In this document: positions 34,103 to 43,472 of the stretch, in pieces
How the letters are laid out: each line of letters starts with the position of its first letter
How positions within the stretch are numbered: position 1 is the stretch's first letter
Assembly (NCBI RefSeq): GCF_021442385.1
Contig: NZ_MUZA01000019.1
Location: forward strand, 1-64,000
Reading direction: 5' to 3'
DNA: 64,000 nucleotides
Source: Micromonospora sp. MH99
Lineage (GTDB): Bacteria; Actinomycetota; Actinomycetes; Mycobacteriales; Micromonosporaceae
Translations under genes and position numbers: made by a program
Notes under the pieces: model-generated
The model's database searches: none
What the model was told of the DNA's origin: nothing
The model's input: only the letters and a program-made list of their open reading frames with translations

Positions 34103-35219
34103 TGCCGCGCCCCGGGGTGCCCTCGTCGACGTAGCGCAGCACCGCGCCGACGCCGTCGGTGAGCTGGGGCGCCTCGTCCGCGCCGAGCACTGTCAACGCC
34201 GCGTCGGTGCCGACCAGCGCCCGGACCAGCGCCGCGTCGGCGCGTACCCGCTGCGGGTCGTCGACCGACATCGCGCTGAGCTGGGTCGGGTCGACGGCGA
34301 TCTCGGTCGGCTCGGGGCCGATCCACAGCTCGCCGTTGGCCGACGGGTCGTCGACGATGAGCATGGTGTCGACCTGGTTGCGTTGCAGGGCGGAGACGAC
34401 CGCGTCGAGGCCGGCGCCGACGTCCTCCTGCACGCCGAACCGGTCCAGCGCGGCGGTGATCCGCTGGTCGGCGACCTCCGCGATGGTCTGCACGGTGAGG
34501 TCGTCCAGCATGGTCTGGTCGGCGCCGCCGGCCCGGGATCCGGCGTCCGTGCGGACGACCAGGTCCTGCCAGCGCTCCGGCATCTGGGCGGCGATCATCC
34601 CGGTGGCCCGGACGTCACCGGCCACCACCACGACGTCGGCGCCCACCTTGTCGGCCAGCTCCACCGTCGCGGCGGTCACGTCGCCGGCGTTCTGGTGCCA
34701 CGCCTCCATGGCGGCCCGCTGGTAGCGCGACTGGGACCACCCGCCGGGCTGGACGCGCCGCAGCGGGAAGCTGTCCCGGCCGGCGACGTGCGCCCGTCGG
34801 GGCACCCCGCCCGCGCTGACCGCCATCGCGTCGCCGCCGGTGCGGTCGGCCACGACCCGGACCCAGGCCACCTGCTCGCCGCGCTGGGCGAGCAGCGGCA
34901 TCACGTGCGGCAGCGGCCCGAAACTGGCCAGGTCGCGCAGCGGTGGCGCGGACAGGTACTCGGAGAGCGCCACCCGCCCGTGGCTGGCGAAGACGGCGAG
35001 GCCGTAGTCCCCGACCATCGGGTCGTGACCCCGGATCACCCGGTCCAGCGCGGCGATGCTCGCCTCGTCGGCCCCCTGTTCGGCAAGGCTCCGTTCCAGT
35101 GCGCGCCAGCGCAGGTCCAGTGCCGGGTGGGCGTCCTCCGTGTCCGCGGAGGCGTCCAGGTACACCGAGCACCACGGCCCGGGTCGGTCGTAGAGCGGGC
35201 GCAGGAAGGACAGCTGCAT
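34095..35219 (-). CDS. Rv2629/Balon-like ribosome hibernation factor
   Basis: A 374-residue protein, the same length as mycobacterial Rv2629. Family features: start MQLSFLRPLYDRPGPWCSVYLDAS, ALDLRWRALERSLAEQGAD, GGWSQSRYQRAAMEAWHQNA and VVAGDVRATGMIAAQMP. It belongs to the bacterial aeRF1/Balon group, which binds the ribosomal A site in dormant cells. The aeRF1 GGQ tip is not retained; GGWSQ stands in the same region. It is the first gene of the operon with the TPP enzyme, tying ribosome storage to carbon overflow metabolism. Confidence 0.8.
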   Translation of the reverse strand: MQLSFLRPLYDRPGPWCSVYLDASADTEDAHPALDLRWRALERSLAEQGADEASIAALDRVIRGHDPMVGDYGLAVFASHGRVALSEYLSAPPLRDLASFGPLPHVMPLLAQRGEQVAWVRVVADRTGGDAMAVSAGGVPRRAHVAGRDSFPLRRVQPGGWSQSRYQRAAMEAWHQNAGDVTAATVELADKVGADVVVVAGDVRATGMIAAQMPERWQDLVVRTDAGSRAGGADQTMLDDLTVQTIAEVADQRITAALDRFGVQEDVGAGLDAVVSALQRNQVDTMLIVDDPSANGELWIGPEPTEIAVDPTQLSAMSVDDPQRVRADAALVRALVGTDAALTVLGADEAPQLTDGVGAVLRYVDEGTPGRGNG

Positions 35220-35370
35220 GCTCGACCCCTTTCCAGCTCGGCCCCCCGCTTACCCTGCTCGCCCGGGATGTCACCTCGTGGCCGTGAGCCCGTGACCAGG
35301 TTTCATTCACGTCGTTCAACCGGGGACATCGATACGATCAGTGAACACAAGCGGACTCTCGGTGGTGGGG

Positions 35371-35907
35371 ATGGACAGCGGACTCGATACCCGACGGATC
35401 GTGCACCCGACGGAGCGGATCGTCACCGGGCGGTTGGTCCGCCTGCTCGACGGCTACACCCGCGAGATACGCGTCGGCCAACCGGTGCTGGTCGCGGTGC
35501 TCGCCGCGGCGGCGTTCGCCCGGCTGCCCGCCCTGCTGCTACGCGCGCTCTTCTCGTTCGGCGGCGGCACCCGGCGACGCTGGAAGGAGCTGAAGCAGGG
35601 CCCGGAATACCTGGTCACCCCGGTGCGCCTGCGCAACACCGCAGGTCAGCTCTGCGAGGTGGAGCTGCACGGGCACCTGCCGCAGAGCGCGCTGCACCCG
35701 GCCGATCAGGTGCAGCTCACCCTGCGCCCGCAGCGGGATCCGGAGTTGCCGCCGCGCATCGAGCGGATCGTCAACCTGACCACCGGGCAGTTGCTCACGC
35801 CGCGTACCGCGACGCTCTGGTCGCACCTGGGGCCGCCGCTGCTGTTGCAGGCGATGATCGGCGCTCTACTGCTGGCCGGTGTGGTGGCCTGTTCCGCGCT
35901 GACCTGA
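35371..35907 (+). CDS. Membrane-associated hypothetical protein
   Basis: With the ATG at 35371 (GGTGGTGGGG upstream), 178 residues. One amphipathic/hydrophobic stretch near 30-60 (PVLVAVLAAAAFARLPALLL) and a clear C-terminal span (LLLQAMIGALLLAGVVACSAL). The middle has a beta-rich domain (YLVTPVRLRNTAGQLCEVEL). I recognise no family. A GTG ten codons upstream is an alternative start. It is divergent from the Balon-like gene. Confidence 0.6.
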   Translation: MDSGLDTRRIVHPTERIVTGRLVRLLDGYTREIRVGQPVLVAVLAAAAFARLPALLLRALFSFGGGTRRRWKELKQGPEYLVTPVRLRNTAGQLCEVELHGHLPQSALHPADQVQLTLRPQRDPELPPRIERIVNLTTGQLLTPRTATLWSHLGPPLLLQAMIGALLLAGVVACSALT

Positions 35908-35977
35908 GCGTCGGGGGACGGCCCCCCTCCTCCCGCGGAGGGTTTCCGGGCCGCGAGGGGCGGGCACCGGCACCGGC

Positions 35978-36838
35978 ATGTTTCCCGGCTTCACCCTCGA
36001 CGAGATCGACGTCGGTCCGGTACGCCTTCGGGTCCGCCACGGCGGCTCCGGCCCGCCCGTTGTGCTGCTGCACGGGCATCCCCGTACCCACGCCACCTGG
36101 CACCGGGTGGCGCCGTTGCTCGCCCGGCGGCACACCGTGATCTGCCCGGACCTGCGCGGCTACGGCCGTTCGACGAAGCTGGCCGACACCCCCGACCACT
36201 CCGCGTACGCCAAGCGGGCCATGGCCCGCGACGTGGTGGCGCTGCTCGACGCGCTGGGCCACGAGCGCGCCGCCGTGGTCGGCCACGACCGAGGCTCGTA
36301 CGCGGCGATGCGCACCGCGCTGGACCACCCTGATCGGGTCAGTCGCCTGGGCGTGCTCGACGGGGTGCCGATCGGCGAGGCGCTGCGCACCTGCGATGCC
36401 CGGTTCGCCGCTCGCTGGTGGCACTGGTTCTTCCTGGGGCAGACCGACAAGCCGGCGGAACGGGTGATCAACGCCGATCCGGACGCCTGGTACGGGGGTG
36501 ACCCCGCCGAGATGGGCGAGGAGGCGTACGAGGACTACCACCGGGCGATCCACGACCCGGCGACCGTGCACGCAATGTGCGAGGACTACCGCGCGGGGCT
36601 CGGGCCGGATCGCGCGGCCGACGACGCGGACCGGGCGGCCGGGCACAGGATCGGCTGCCCGGTCCTGTTCGTCTGGTCCGAGCGCGACGACATGGTGGAG
36701 TTGCACGGCAACCCGGCGGCCATCTGGCGGGAGTGGGCCGACGACGTACGGGCGGCGTCGGTCGACTCGGGTCACCACATGGCCGAGGAGGCGCCGGAGG
36801 CGCTCGCCGCTCTGCTCGCCGACTTCCTGACGGAGTGA
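35978..36838 (+). CDS. Alpha/beta hydrolase with Asp nucleophile (haloacetate-dehalogenase-like)
   Basis: A 286-residue alpha/beta hydrolase. The oxyanion motif is LLHGHPRTHATW, the nucleophile elbow VVGHDRGSYAA with Asp104, and the catalytic His lies in SGHHMAEE. An Asp nucleophile and the HGHPRT motif are those of fluoroacetate/haloacetate dehalogenases and related epoxide hydrolases. The substrate cannot be read from sequence. Upstream GTTT-N16-GGGCAC (35942-35967) may be a stress-type promoter. Confidence 0.85.
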   Translation: MFPGFTLDEIDVGPVRLRVRHGGSGPPVVLLHGHPRTHATWHRVAPLLARRHTVICPDLRGYGRSTKLADTPDHSAYAKRAMARDVVALLDALGHERAAVVGHDRGSYAAMRTALDHPDRVSRLGVLDGVPIGEALRTCDARFAARWWHWFFLGQTDKPAERVINADPDAWYGGDPAEMGEEAYEDYHRAIHDPATVHAMCEDYRAGLGPDRAADDADRAAGHRIGCPVLFVWSERDDMVELHGNPAAIWREWADDVRAASVDSGHHMAEEAPEALAALLADFLTE

Positions 36839-36893
36839 GCGGGGGCCCGCACCCGGCGTGGCTCCCGCCCGAGCGCGCGGGTTAGGCGGCGGG

Positions 36894-37232
36894 TCAGCCG
36901 ACCGGCGTGGGCTCGCGGGTCGGCTGGTCGACGCTGCCGAGCAGGCCCCGGCGGTGTGCCCAGCGCTCGAAGATCAGGGTGGCGAACGGCGGCACGGCGC
37001 ACGCCAGCGCCACGACGCTCACCGGCAGGCTCCAGCGGCGCAGCCGGGCCACCGCGAGCACCAGCAGCCCGTACGCGACGAACAGGCCGCCGTGGATCGG
37101 GCCGAAGATCTTGACGCCCAGCTCATTGCCGGGCGGACCGTACTTGACGGCCATTCCGGCCAGCAGGGCCAGCCAGGAGCAGGCCTCGGCGATCGCCGCC
37201 GCGACGAACAGCCGGGTCACCTTCTCGCGCAT
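36894..37232 (-). CDS. DUF3817 membrane protein
   Basis: A 112-residue protein with three membrane spans and DUF3817 signatures (AAIAEACSWLALLAGMAVKY, IFGPIHGGLFVAYGLLVL, PPFATLIFERWAHRR). Function unknown. TAGCAT lies 6 nt before the ATG, so the transcript is likely leaderless. Confidence 0.85.
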   Translation of the reverse strand: MREKVTRLFVAAAIAEACSWLALLAGMAVKYGPPGNELGVKIFGPIHGGLFVAYGLLVLAVARLRRWSLPVSVVALACAVPPFATLIFERWAHRRGLLGSVDQPTREPTPVG

Positions 37233-37290
37233 CCGGCAATGCTAGCGGTGCCGGCCGTCGCGCCCGCGCCGACCACGCAGCGTGCGACAG

Positions 37291-37316
37291 GGGTCACGGG
37301 GCCCGCTACTGGGTAG
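37291..37316 (+). promoter_or_regulatory. Possible SigB/SigF-type promoter of the ligase gene
   Basis: GGGT (37291-37294), 16 bp, GGGTAG (37311-37316). The -35 fits only the looser GNNT form. It lies ~80 nt before the ATG at 37395. Confidence 0.35.
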
Positions 37317-37394
37317 GAAAGAACCCTCGGGTCTTCCCCCGCCCGCCGACTCCGTGCGAGGTTTGGGGGGACCAGCGGTGACAGGGTGGTGACC

Positions 37395-38873
37395 ATGGGC
37401 GAGGATGTCGGCGTACGGACCTTCAGTCGGGAGGACCGGGCGCGTTACCGCGAGAAGGTGCGCAACTGCCTGGACGTCTTCGCCGAGATGTTGCGCGAGT
37501 CGCGGTTCGACATCGACCGGCCGATGACCGGGCTGGAGATCGAGCTGAACCTCGTCGATGAGGCGTCGAACCCGGCGATGCGCAACGCCGACGTGTTGGC
37601 GGCCATCGAGGATCCGAGCTTCCAGACGGAGCTGGGCCAGTTCAACATCGAGATCAACGTGCCGCCGCGGCGGCTGACCGGCACCGGCACCGCCGACTTC
37701 GAGGAGCACGTGCGGGCCAGCCTCAACGCCGCCGAGGAGAAGGCGCGCGCGATCGGCGCGCACATGGTCATGATCGGCATCCTGCCGACGTTGCGCCCCG
37801 AGCACCTGACCGCCGAGACGCTCTCGGCGAACCCGCGCTACAAGCTGCTCAACGAGCAGATCTTCGCCGCCCGGGGTGAGGACCTGCCGATCGCCATCAG
37901 CGGGGTGGAACGCCTGGCGGTCACCGCCGACACGATCACCCCGGAGGCGGCCTGCACGAGCACCCAGTTCCACCTGCAGGTCAGCCCGGCGCAGTTCGCC
38001 GACTACTGGAACGCCGCCCAGGTGGTCGCGGGCATCCAGGTGGCGTTGGGCGCGAACGCGCCGCTGTTCTTCGGCCGGGAGCTGTGGCGCGAGACCCGCA
38101 TCCCGCTGTTCCAGCAGGCCACCGACACCCGGCCGGAAGAGATCAAAGCCCAGGGCGTACGCCCCAGGGTCTGGTTCGGCGAGCGGTGGATCACCAGCGT
38201 GTTCGACCTGTTCGAGGAGAACGTCCGCTACTTCCCGGCGCTGCTGCCGGTGTGCGACCCGCAGGACCCGGCGCAGACCCTCGCGGCCGGCGAGGTGCCC
38301 AACCTGGCCGAGCTGCGGCTGCACAACGGCACGATCTACCGCTGGAACCGCCCGGTGTACGACGTGTCGCGCGGCCGGCCGCACCTGCGCGTCGAGAACC
38401 GGGTGCTGCCGGCCGGGCCGACCGTGCTGGACACCATCGCCAACGGCGCCTTCTACTTCGGACTGGTCCGCGCCCTGGCCGAGTCGGACCGCCCACTGTG
38501 GTCACAGATGTCGTTCAGCGCCGCCGAGGAGAACTTCACCAGTTGCGCCCGGCACGGCATCGACGCGCAGGTCTTCTGGCCCGGCCTGGGTTACCTGCCG
38601 GTCACCGAGCTGGTGCTGCGCCGGCTGCTGCCGATGGCGCACCACGGCCTGGACCGGTGGGGCCTCGACCCGGCCGAGCGTGACCGGCTGCTGGGCATCA
38701 TCGAGCAGCGGTGCCTGACCAGCCGCAACGGCGCGACCTGGCAGGTGGAGACGCTGCACCGGTTGGAGTCCGCCGATCACCTGGACCGGCCGGAGGCGTT
38801 GCGCGAGGTGGTCCGGCACTACGTGACGCTGATGCACAGCAACCGGCCGGTGCACGAGTGGCCGATCCCCTGA
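37395..38873 (+). CDS. Glutamate-cysteine ligase family (GCS2-like) protein
   Basis: A 492-residue carboxylate-amine ligase. Family features: RPMTGLEIELNLVDE (catalytic acid cluster), QFNIEINVPPRRLTG, GAHMVMIGILPTLRP, CTSTQFHLQVSP and LRVENRVLPAGPTVLD. It resembles gamma-glutamylcysteine ligases of actinobacteria (EgtA/GshA type) but the larger ~490-residue group usually makes unidentified gamma-glutamyl conjugates. It stands alone, without egt or msh genes. ATG at 37395 was chosen because homologues start MGEE; a GTG lies three codons upstream. Confidence 0.8.
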   Translation: MGEDVGVRTFSREDRARYREKVRNCLDVFAEMLRESRFDIDRPMTGLEIELNLVDEASNPAMRNADVLAAIEDPSFQTELGQFNIEINVPPRRLTGTGTADFEEHVRASLNAAEEKARAIGAHMVMIGILPTLRPEHLTAETLSANPRYKLLNEQIFAARGEDLPIAISGVERLAVTADTITPEAACTSTQFHLQVSPAQFADYWNAAQVVAGIQVALGANAPLFFGRELWRETRIPLFQQATDTRPEEIKAQGVRPRVWFGERWITSVFDLFEENVRYFPALLPVCDPQDPAQTLAAGEVPNLAELRLHNGTIYRWNRPVYDVSRGRPHLRVENRVLPAGPTVLDTIANGAFYFGLVRALAESDRPLWSQMSFSAAEENFTSCARHGIDAQVFWPGLGYLPVTELVLRRLLPMAHHGLDRWGLDPAERDRLLGIIEQRCLTSRNGATWQVETLHRLESADHLDRPEALREVVRHYVTLMHSNRPVHEWPIP

Positions 38874-38886
38874 CGCGGGGCGACGG

Positions 38887-39273
38887 TCAGCCGCGCGGTG
38901 TCGGCACGCCGAACAGGTCGGTGATGCCGCCCGGCAGTTGGGCGAGCAGGTCCTGTCGCTCGTCGTCGTCGAGGGCCTCGGCGACGGTACGCAGCACCGC
39001 CTGAGCGTGTTGACGCACCTGGTCCGCGTTCGCGACCTGCTCCCGGTCACCGACGTGCTTGAGGAACTCACCGATGTCCCACCGACGGCCCTGCGGATTA
39101 CGGGTGACCGACGTGTCCAGTCGATCCGGTAGCTGTGCCGCCAGGTGGTCGGCCTCCTGTCCGGCGAGCCGCTCGCCGAGCACCGACAGGACGGCCTGTA
39201 CGGACCGTACGGCCTCGTTCTCCCCGAGGCCCGCGCGCTGGCGTACCGTGGCGATCATCTGGTCGTACTCCAT
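38887..39273 (-). CDS. DUF2267 protein (second)
   Basis: A 128-residue helical protein: MEYDQMIATVRQRAGLGEN, VQAVLSVLGERLAGQEADHLAAQLP and AVLRTVAEALDDDERQDLLAQLP are the standard DUF2267 repeats of helix pairs. GGAAGGAG precedes the ATG at 39273. The family has no proven activity and often has stress-sigma promoters; such a box is seen upstream here. Confidence 0.85.
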   Translation of the reverse strand: MEYDQMIATVRQRAGLGENEAVRSVQAVLSVLGERLAGQEADHLAAQLPDRLDTSVTRNPQGRRWDIGEFLKHVGDREQVANADQVRQHAQAVLRTVAEALDDDERQDLLAQLPGGITDLFGVPTPRG

Positions 39274-39330
39274 GATCCGCTCCTTCCGTCGGCTCGGCCG
39301 GCCGTGCGGCCCGCCGGGCGAACGGGGCGG

Positions 39331-39355
39331 TTTCCCCGGCTGGCCGGGCACAAAC
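39331..39355 (-). promoter_or_regulatory. Possible SigB/SigF-type promoter of the DUF2267 gene
   Basis: Minus strand GTTT (39355-39352), 15 bp, GGGAAA (39336-39331), about 58 nt before the ATG. It fits the GGGWAT form with one mismatch. Confidence 0.4.
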
Positions 39356-39406
39356 GGGGTGGCGCGGTGTCCGGTACCGAGACGCCTGGGTGGCGGTGGA
39401 CCGGAA

Positions 39407-39973
39407 TCAGCCGGCGAGCGCCGCGGGCGGCGGATCGTCGCGCAGCCGGCTGTAGAGATAGCCGTCGCGCCACGCGCCGGCCCGGAACTCGCAGGCCCGC
39501 ACGACACCCTCCAACTGGAAGCCGGCCTTCTCCAGCGCCCGCTGCTCGGCGACGTTCTCCGGGTGGGTGCCGGCCTGGATGCGCTGCGCCGGGGTGTGGG
39601 TGAACAGGTAGTCGCAGAGCAGCGCCTGGGCTCGCCAGCCGATGCCCCTCCCCCGCCACTCGGGGAGCAGCGCGATTCCGATCTCCCAGTACGACGCCGG
39701 CCCCGAGTTCCGCCGGGACGTGTAGCTGACGATCCCGGCGGCCTGATCCCGCTCGACCTCGACGACGAGCCGGCCGTCGTCCGCGCCCAGCCAACCGTCG
39801 ACGGCGAAGCGCCGCGCCGGTGCGCCCGGGTCACGAAAGCCGGCCCAGTCGAGGCCGATCAGCCAGGGCTCGACGCAGAACCGCCGCAGCATCGCCAGGT
39901 CGGGCTCGCCCACGGGCCGCAGCCGGACGCCTGTGTCGTCGCTCGTCGTTGTCGACGTGTCCGCACTCTCCAT
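39407..39973 (-). CDS. GNAT-family N-acetyltransferase
   Basis: A 188-residue acetyltransferase of the RimJ/RimL type: VRLRPVGEPDLAMLRRF, ASYWEIGIALLPEWRGRGIGWRAQ (acetyl-CoA loop RGRGIG), HPENVAEQRALEKAGFQLEGV and FRAGAWRDGYLYSRL. The substrate is unknown. The ATG at 39973 follows TAGCGT by 7 nt, so it is probably leaderless. Confidence 0.85.
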   Translation of the reverse strand: MESADTSTTTSDDTGVRLRPVGEPDLAMLRRFCVEPWLIGLDWAGFRDPGAPARRFAVDGWLGADDGRLVVEVERDQAAGIVSYTSRRNSGPASYWEIGIALLPEWRGRGIGWRAQALLCDYLFTHTPAQRIQAGTHPENVAEQRALEKAGFQLEGVVRACEFRAGAWRDGYLYSRLRDDPPPAALAG

Positions 39974-40055
39974 CGTCGACACGCTAGCCGCAGGCGCTCC
40001 GCTGGTGGGGGCGCCCGGTCGTACGGCGGGGTGCGCCCTGCCCACCGCTGGACGT

Positions 40056-41228
40056 TCAGACCTTCAGCAGCACCTTCGTGCAGTCGTCCTGCTTCTTCTG
40101 GAAGATCTTGTAGCCCTTCGGTGCGTCGCGCAGCGGCAGGCGGTGGCTGACGATGAAGCTCGGGTCGATCTCGCCGCGCTGGATGCGCTCCAACAGTGGC
40201 CGGGTGTAGCGCTGCACGTGACACTGGCCGGTCCGCATGATCAGTGACCGGTTCATGAACGCGCCCATCGGGAACTTGTCGACGAGTCCCCCGTACGCGC
40301 CGATGACCGACACGACCCCGCCGGAGCGGCAGGCCAGGATCGCCTCGCGCAGCGCGAAGGGGCGTTCCGTCTCGGTCCGCGTGGCCTGCTTGGCCCGGTC
40401 GTACGCGTACAGGGCCGCGTTGCCGTGGTGGCCTTCCAGGCCTACCGCGTCGATGCACGCGTCCGGCCCCCGTCCGGCGGTCATCTCGTTGAGGGTGTCG
40501 AGCACGTCGACGTCCTCGTAGTTGATCGTCTCGGCGCCGGCGTGCTCCTCGGCGAGCCGCAGCCGGTACGGGAACCGGTCGATGATGATCACGCGCTCCG
40601 CGCCGAGCAGCCGGGCGCTGACGGCGGCGAGCAGCCCGACCGGTCCCGCGCCCCAGACCGCGATGACCTGCCCCGGTTTGATGTCGCACATCTCGGCGCC
40701 CATGTAGCCGGTCGGGAAGACGTCGGCGAGCGTGACCGCCTGGTCGTCGGGGATGTCGTCGGGCACCTTGAGCGGGCCGACGTCGGCGAACGGCACCCGG
40801 GCGTACTCGGCCTGACCGCCCGCGTACCCGCCCAGGAGGTGGGAGTAGCCGAAGATGCCGGCCGGCGAGTGGCCCATGACCTTCTCGGCGATGCCGGCGT
40901 TGGGATTGGAGTTCTCGCAGACCGAGTACAGGCCCCGCTGGCACGACGAGCAGTGCCCACAGGCGATCGGGAAGGGCACCACCACCCGGTCACCGGGCTT
41001 GAGGTTGCGCACCTGCGGGCCCACCTCGACCACCTCGCCCATGAACTCGTGGCCGAGGATGTCTCCCTTGCGCATGGCCGGGATGTAGCCGTGGTAGAGG
41101 TGCAGGTCGGAGCCGCAGATCGCGGTGGTGCTGATCTTCACGATCGCGTCGCGGGCATTCATGATCGTCGGGTCGGGCACGTCGATCACCTTGACGCTGT
41201 CGGTGCCCATCCAGGCGGTGGCCTTCAT
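40056..41228 (-). CDS. Zinc-dependent alcohol/formaldehyde dehydrogenase-like
   Basis: A 390-residue medium-chain dehydrogenase. Catalytic zinc ligands Cys38 (AICGSDLHLYHG) and His60-Glu61 (GDILGHEFMG); structural zinc Cys90, Cys93, Cys96, Cys104 (CGHCSSCQRGLYSVC). The Rossmann motif is VIAVWGAGPVGLLAAVSARLLG. The insertion pattern is that of glutathione-independent formaldehyde dehydrogenases and related broad enzymes. It lies 30 nt after the SRPBCC gene on the same strand, probably one operon. Confidence 0.85.
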   Translation of the reverse strand: MKATAWMGTDSVKVIDVPDPTIMNARDAIVKISTTAICGSDLHLYHGYIPAMRKGDILGHEFMGEVVEVGPQVRNLKPGDRVVVPFPIACGHCSSCQRGLYSVCENSNPNAGIAEKVMGHSPAGIFGYSHLLGGYAGGQAEYARVPFADVGPLKVPDDIPDDQAVTLADVFPTGYMGAEMCDIKPGQVIAVWGAGPVGLLAAVSARLLGAERVIIIDRFPYRLRLAEEHAGAETINYEDVDVLDTLNEMTAGRGPDACIDAVGLEGHHGNAALYAYDRAKQATRTETERPFALREAILACRSGGVVSVIGAYGGLVDKFPMGAFMNRSLIMRTGQCHVQRYTRPLLERIQRGEIDPSFIVSHRLPLRDAPKGYKIFQKKQDDCTKVLLKV

Positions 41229-41258
41229 CTCTGGAATCCCTTTCGAAGGCGTGGGTGG

Positions 41259-42209
41259 TCAGCGACGGGACGTCGGCAGCGGCTGCGCGGGCCGCTGCAT
41301 GGCCTGTTGGCGTACGGAGATGCCGTTCGGGCTGCCCTCGGAGCGGACCACCTCGCCGGCCTCCAGCACCTGCTTGAACCGGCGCAGGTCGTCACGGACC
41401 TGCTGCTCGGGCTCCTCACCGAAGAGCTTGGCCACCGCCCGGCCCAGCGCGCCGGCCGGGGGCGCGTAGCGCAGTTGCACCCGCACCTCGGTGCCCCGGT
41501 CACCCGGGGCGGGCACGAACCGGACCCGCCCGGCGTTGGCGACCCGGGCGCCCGGCAGCGAGCGCCAGGTGAGGGACCTGTTCGGCTGGTCGTCGATGAT
41601 CTCGGCGTCCCACTCGATGTGGCGACCGGCCGGGCCGCGCGCGACCCAGTGGGAGCGGCGCAGGTCGTCGGCGCGTACCGACTCCAGGTGCGCCATGAAC
41701 TTCGGCAGGTTCTCCACGTCGCGCCAGAACCGGTACGCCTCCGCGGGCGACCGGTTCACGGTCACCGCGATCTCCATCCGGATCACCCGGGCGCGGGCCC
41801 GTCGCGCCCGGCCGGCGCCGATGGCGACTGCCGTGTCCAGGGCGGTGATGCCGGCGATCGCGGCGGTCGTCAACGCCAGGCGGCGTCGGCGTTCACCCCG
41901 ACGGTCGGCCATCGCCCGGCCCAGCAGGGTGAGGTCGAGCGCGTCACCGGCCACCCGCGTCCACGCCCAGCCGGCGGGGCGGCGGCCGCCGAGCAGACCG
42001 GCGGCGTGCACCAGCTCGCGTGCGCCGACGGCCGGGATGACCGCCTGCGCCGCCGGCGAGTCGTCCACCCCGGTCAGTCGCGCGAGGGACCGGGGTACGG
42101 CCAGCGCGCCCACGCCCAGGGCCAGGCTCAACAGGCCCAGCGCCCTCGGCAGGGTCGTCGGGACCGGCCCGTCCAACTCCGGCAGGAGCACCGTCTCGAC
42201 TCGATCCAT
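41259..42209 (-). CDS. SRPBCC-domain membrane protein
   Basis: A 316-residue protein. The N-terminal ~145 residues carry three to four weakly hydrophobic segments (LGLLSLALGVGALAVP, LALTTAAIAGITALDTAVA); the C-terminal ~150 residues are an SRPBCC/START-like lipid-binding domain (EIAVTVNRSPAEAYRFWRDV, WDAEIIDDQPNRSLTWRSL). AAGGAA precedes the ATG at 42209. The combination occurs next to alcohol dehydrogenases in actinobacteria; the role is unknown. Confidence 0.8.
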   Translation of the reverse strand: MDRVETVLLPELDGPVPTTLPRALGLLSLALGVGALAVPRSLARLTGVDDSPAAQAVIPAVGARELVHAAGLLGGRRPAGWAWTRVAGDALDLTLLGRAMADRRGERRRRLALTTAAIAGITALDTAVAIGAGRARRARARVIRMEIAVTVNRSPAEAYRFWRDVENLPKFMAHLESVRADDLRRSHWVARGPAGRHIEWDAEIIDDQPNRSLTWRSLPGARVANAGRVRFVPAPGDRGTEVRVQLRYAPPAGALGRAVAKLFGEEPEQQVRDDLRRFKQVLEAGEVVRSEGSPNGISVRQQAMQRPAQPLPTSRR

Positions 42210-42445
42210 GTCGGGTTCCTTCCGCGGGGCCGTGCCCGCCGACGCACGGCGCCTCGGCGGTGGGTCCGCCTCCGTGACGCTATGCGGTACGCCCACCCCG
42301 CGAGACCGATTCGGGACAGAACGCCCCGCACCACGCCGCATCGATCGCGAAGTCCGGACCTGGCGGAGTTTTTTCCACAGTCGCCGGGTCGGCATGGTGA
42401 CATCGACTGACGCGAATCACTCGGGCGCCCGTACCGTCAGGGCTC

Positions 42446-43459
42446 ATGAGCCCTGCTCTCCTCCGTTCGCTGGCCACCACAGTCGTCGTCGGCCTGCTGG
42501 GCGTCGAGGCGGCGGCGCCGGCTCTCGCGAGTCCCCCCGAGTCGTTCGCGCCCGCGCCCGGTGGCGTCCGCACCGTGGTCCGCGACGCCGCCACGGGCGC
42601 AGCGGCGCCTCGGGCCTGCGCCGCGCTCGTGCCGGCCGACGCCGCGGCGTTGGCGTCGGTGACCCTCGGCGAGGACCAGCTGGGCCGGTACGGGGGTTGC
42701 GCCGACGAGCAGGGCATCCTGGCGACCGACGACGTTCCCCCCGGGGAGTACCGGCTGCTGGTGCGGCCCTACGACACGACGGTGCACGGTTGGCAGTGGG
42801 TCGGCCGGCACGGCGGGACCGGCCAGCGTGAGCGCGCCCGGGTGGTGCGGGTCCGGGCCGGCGCCGTGACCACAGTGCCGGATGTGCGGCTCGACCGGCC
42901 GGGCGTCGTCGTCGGCGTGGTGACCGACGCGGCGACGGGCACACCGGTCCCCCGGGCGCGGGTGATGGTGGTGCCGTACGTGCCGGACCCGAAGTACGAC
43001 GACCACGGCCCGAGCACCGACGACGACGGCCGCTACACGATCACCGGCCTCGGGCCGTACGACTGGCCGGTGCAGTTCGCCGCCGCCGGGCTGGCGACCG
43101 TGTGGTCCGGTGGGGCCGGCAGTCGGCAGCAGGCGCGGACGGTGCGCGTGCGCGCCGGGCGGACGGCGACCCTGGACCAGGCGCTCCCCGCCGGCACGCT
43201 GGTCAGCGGTGCGGTACGCGTCGACGAGTTGCTGACCTACGCCCAGGTGCTCGCGTTCGACGCCACCACAGGTGACCTGGCCGGTGTGGCCGACGTGGGC
43301 ACCGGATACGCCCTGCGCCTGCTGCCCGGCCAGCGGGTGCGGCTGCGCTGCGACTGCGCGTACGCCCCGCCGGTGTGGCACCGGCACGCGGCCGACTTCG
43401 ACGCGGCGACTCCCGTACGGGTCCGACGCGCGCCGGTCGTGGTGGACTTCGACCTCTGA
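42446..43459 (+). CDS. Secreted protein with carboxypeptidase-regulatory-like domains
   Basis: A 337-residue protein. Signal peptide ~1-29 (LATTVVVGLLGVEAAAPALAS). Two CarboxypepD_reg-like beta-sandwich repeats: VVRDAATGAAAPRACAALV ... EYRLLVRPYD and VVTDAATGTPVPRARVMVV ... DDDGRYTITGLGPYDWPVQF, then a third weaker copy. Such domains decorate exported enzymes, but no enzyme domain is present. TACCGT lies 8 nt before the ATG, so the transcript is probably leaderless. Confidence 0.75.
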   Translation: MSPALLRSLATTVVVGLLGVEAAAPALASPPESFAPAPGGVRTVVRDAATGAAAPRACAALVPADAAALASVTLGEDQLGRYGGCADEQGILATDDVPPGEYRLLVRPYDTTVHGWQWVGRHGGTGQRERARVVRVRAGAVTTVPDVRLDRPGVVVGVVTDAATGTPVPRARVMVVPYVPDPKYDDHGPSTDDDGRYTITGLGPYDWPVQFAAAGLATVWSGGAGSRQQARTVRVRAGRTATLDQALPAGTLVSGAVRVDELLTYAQVLAFDATTGDLAGVADVGTGYALRLLPGQRVRLRCDCAYAPPVWHRHAADFDAATPVRVRRAPVVVDFDL

Positions 43460-43472
43460 CAGACCCGCCGGG

